This document shows, piece after piece, positions 35,942-36,379 of a stretch of DNA of 36,379 bases (position 1 is its first letter; each line of letters opens with the position of its first letter). Under the pieces are notes generated by a model that ran no database searches, was not told the DNA's origin, and saw only the letters and a list, made by a program, of their open reading frames with translations. This DNA comes from Henriciella sp. (GTDB lineage: Bacteria > Pseudomonadota > Alphaproteobacteria > Caulobacterales > Hyphomonadaceae): the NCBI GenBank assembly GCA_029238175.1, contig JAQWGO010000170.1, forward strand, positions 1 through 36,379, given 5' to 3'. Made by a program: the position numbers and the translations under genes.

Positions 35942-36379
35942 CGTTAAAAGCCCTAGAGCACTATTTGGTTTTAAAAAAAGCGTTAGACGTGACGTGCGAT
36001 CAGCTTGTCAAGAAAATTTCAGCTGATGTTCGTTCTTTTGAATTTGTTGATCACGTCAGTGGGCGCACAAAAACTGCCGACAGCTTTATTAAAAAGGCAA
36101 GCCGCATGGAGGCGGGGGGCAACCTGAAATATCAAAATCCATTTGATGAAATTCAAGATTTTATCGGTGTCCGCATAATTGTGTTCTATCAGCAAACAAA
36201 GACTATTATTGATGACTATATTCATGACTATTATGTTGAGTACGAGGAAACTATAAAAGAGCCTTTGAGTTACGAATCATTCGGATACGAAGGTAAGCAT
36301 TTCATTTTAAGAATACCAAAAGAGTGCTTGCCGGATATTGCCCCCGCTGAGATGCCTGAGTGTTTTGATATTTCAGGTT
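35938..36379 (+). CDS. RelA/SpoT-domain nucleotide pyrophosphokinase, 3' end cut by the window
   Basis: The first 147 residues are visible, from GTG 35938. The ATP-binding signature R43-x-K45-xxx-S49-xxx-K53 (GRTKTADSFIKKASR) matches the RxKxxxSxxxK motif of (p)ppGpp synthetases. NPFDEIQDFIGVRIIVFY (residues 67-84) matches the following DxxGxR strand with D74, G77 and R79. SFGYEGKHFILRI (114-126) fits the G-loop that stacks the acceptor nucleotide, with Y117 and H121. No HD hydrolase domain precedes it, so it is a small alarmone synthetase or a toxSAS-like enzyme, not a housekeeping Rel. AT-rich codons and its position in an accessory segment favour a defence or toxin role. The rest of the protein lies outside. 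Confidence 0.85.
   Translation, partial: MTLKALEHYLVLKKALDVTCDQLVKKISADVRSFEFVDHVSGRTKTADSFIKKASRMEAGGNLKYQNPFDEIQDFIGVRIIVFYQQTKTIIDDYIHDYYVEYEETIKEPLSYESFGYEGKHFILRIPKECLPDIAPAEMPECFDISG

Larger units (their letters stand above)
34801..36379. other. AT-rich accessory segment (left edge at the uvrB stop; right edge outside the window)
   Basis: Immediately after the uvrB stop the composition falls to 17 G+C in 60 bases (34801-34860), against 37 in 60 for the last uvrB line. The two genes that follow use AT-rich codons unlike the rest of the window. The first 94 bases hold no gene and should contain the promoter. No integrase, tRNA or direct repeat marking an attachment site is visible here. 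Confidence 0.7.

Overview
The window looks like a chromosomal segment of an alphaproteobacterium, most likely of the Caulobacterales/Hyphomonadaceae type. The basis is the gene set: relics of an alphaproteobacterial gene transfer agent (GTA)-like tail protein, a solitary ccmE, a DegP - two-component system - glnE block, a large TonB-dependent receptor beside a secreted S9 peptidase, and a mutAB pair. Base composition is moderate (roughly half GC by eye), except for a GC-rich 3' part of uvrB and a sharply AT-rich right end. The genus cannot be fixed from the sequence.

Layout. (1) 1-1115: a terminator, then a broken GTA gp15-like tail gene whose N-terminal start and C-terminal part survive in different reading frames with the middle missing. 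(2) 1148-12671, all plus strand: a DnaJ/CbpA-type co-chaperone, a secreted PepSY protein with a PhoP/PhoQ-like pair, ccmE without ccmF/ccmH, an alpha/beta-hydrolase-OsmC fusion, DegP, a second response regulator/kinase pair, and glnE. This reads as an envelope-stress and signalling block. (3) 12719-14831: a secreted four-EF-hand protein, then an ECF sigma factor, a membrane protein in the anti-sigma position and a periplasmic metal-sensor-like protein, the last three with ATGA overlaps. (4) 14828-15993: a GFA-type zinc protein (minus) divergent from a SIRT5-like sirtuin (plus). (5) 16037-23465, all minus: mutA-mutB (methylmalonyl-CoA to succinyl-CoA), an unknown small gene, a SAM methyltransferase, an amidase and an HSL-type esterase. 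(6) 23768-24754: a nitronate monooxygenase-like flavoprotein.

(7) 24755-27185: structured non-coding DNA, then a phage/GTA-type cassette: a DUF2793 tail/fibre protein with a possible S74 self-cleaving chaperone end, an M15 peptidase (endolysin-like) and a 3-TM-type holin. (8) 27243-32523: a TonB-dependent receptor divergent from a secreted S9 prolyl oligopeptidase, with a perfect 20-bp palindrome between them and near-identical terminators at both outer ends, suggesting a peptide-uptake unit. (9) 32614-34800: uvrB, whose composition changes abruptly inside the gene. (10) 34801-36379: an AT-rich accessory segment holding two genes that overlap by GTGA: a 348-aa protein with faint resemblance to the NdpA/KwaB type, and a (p)ppGpp-synthetase (RelA/SpoT-domain) protein cut by the window end. 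This pair is the best candidate here for a little-known defence or toxin-like system.
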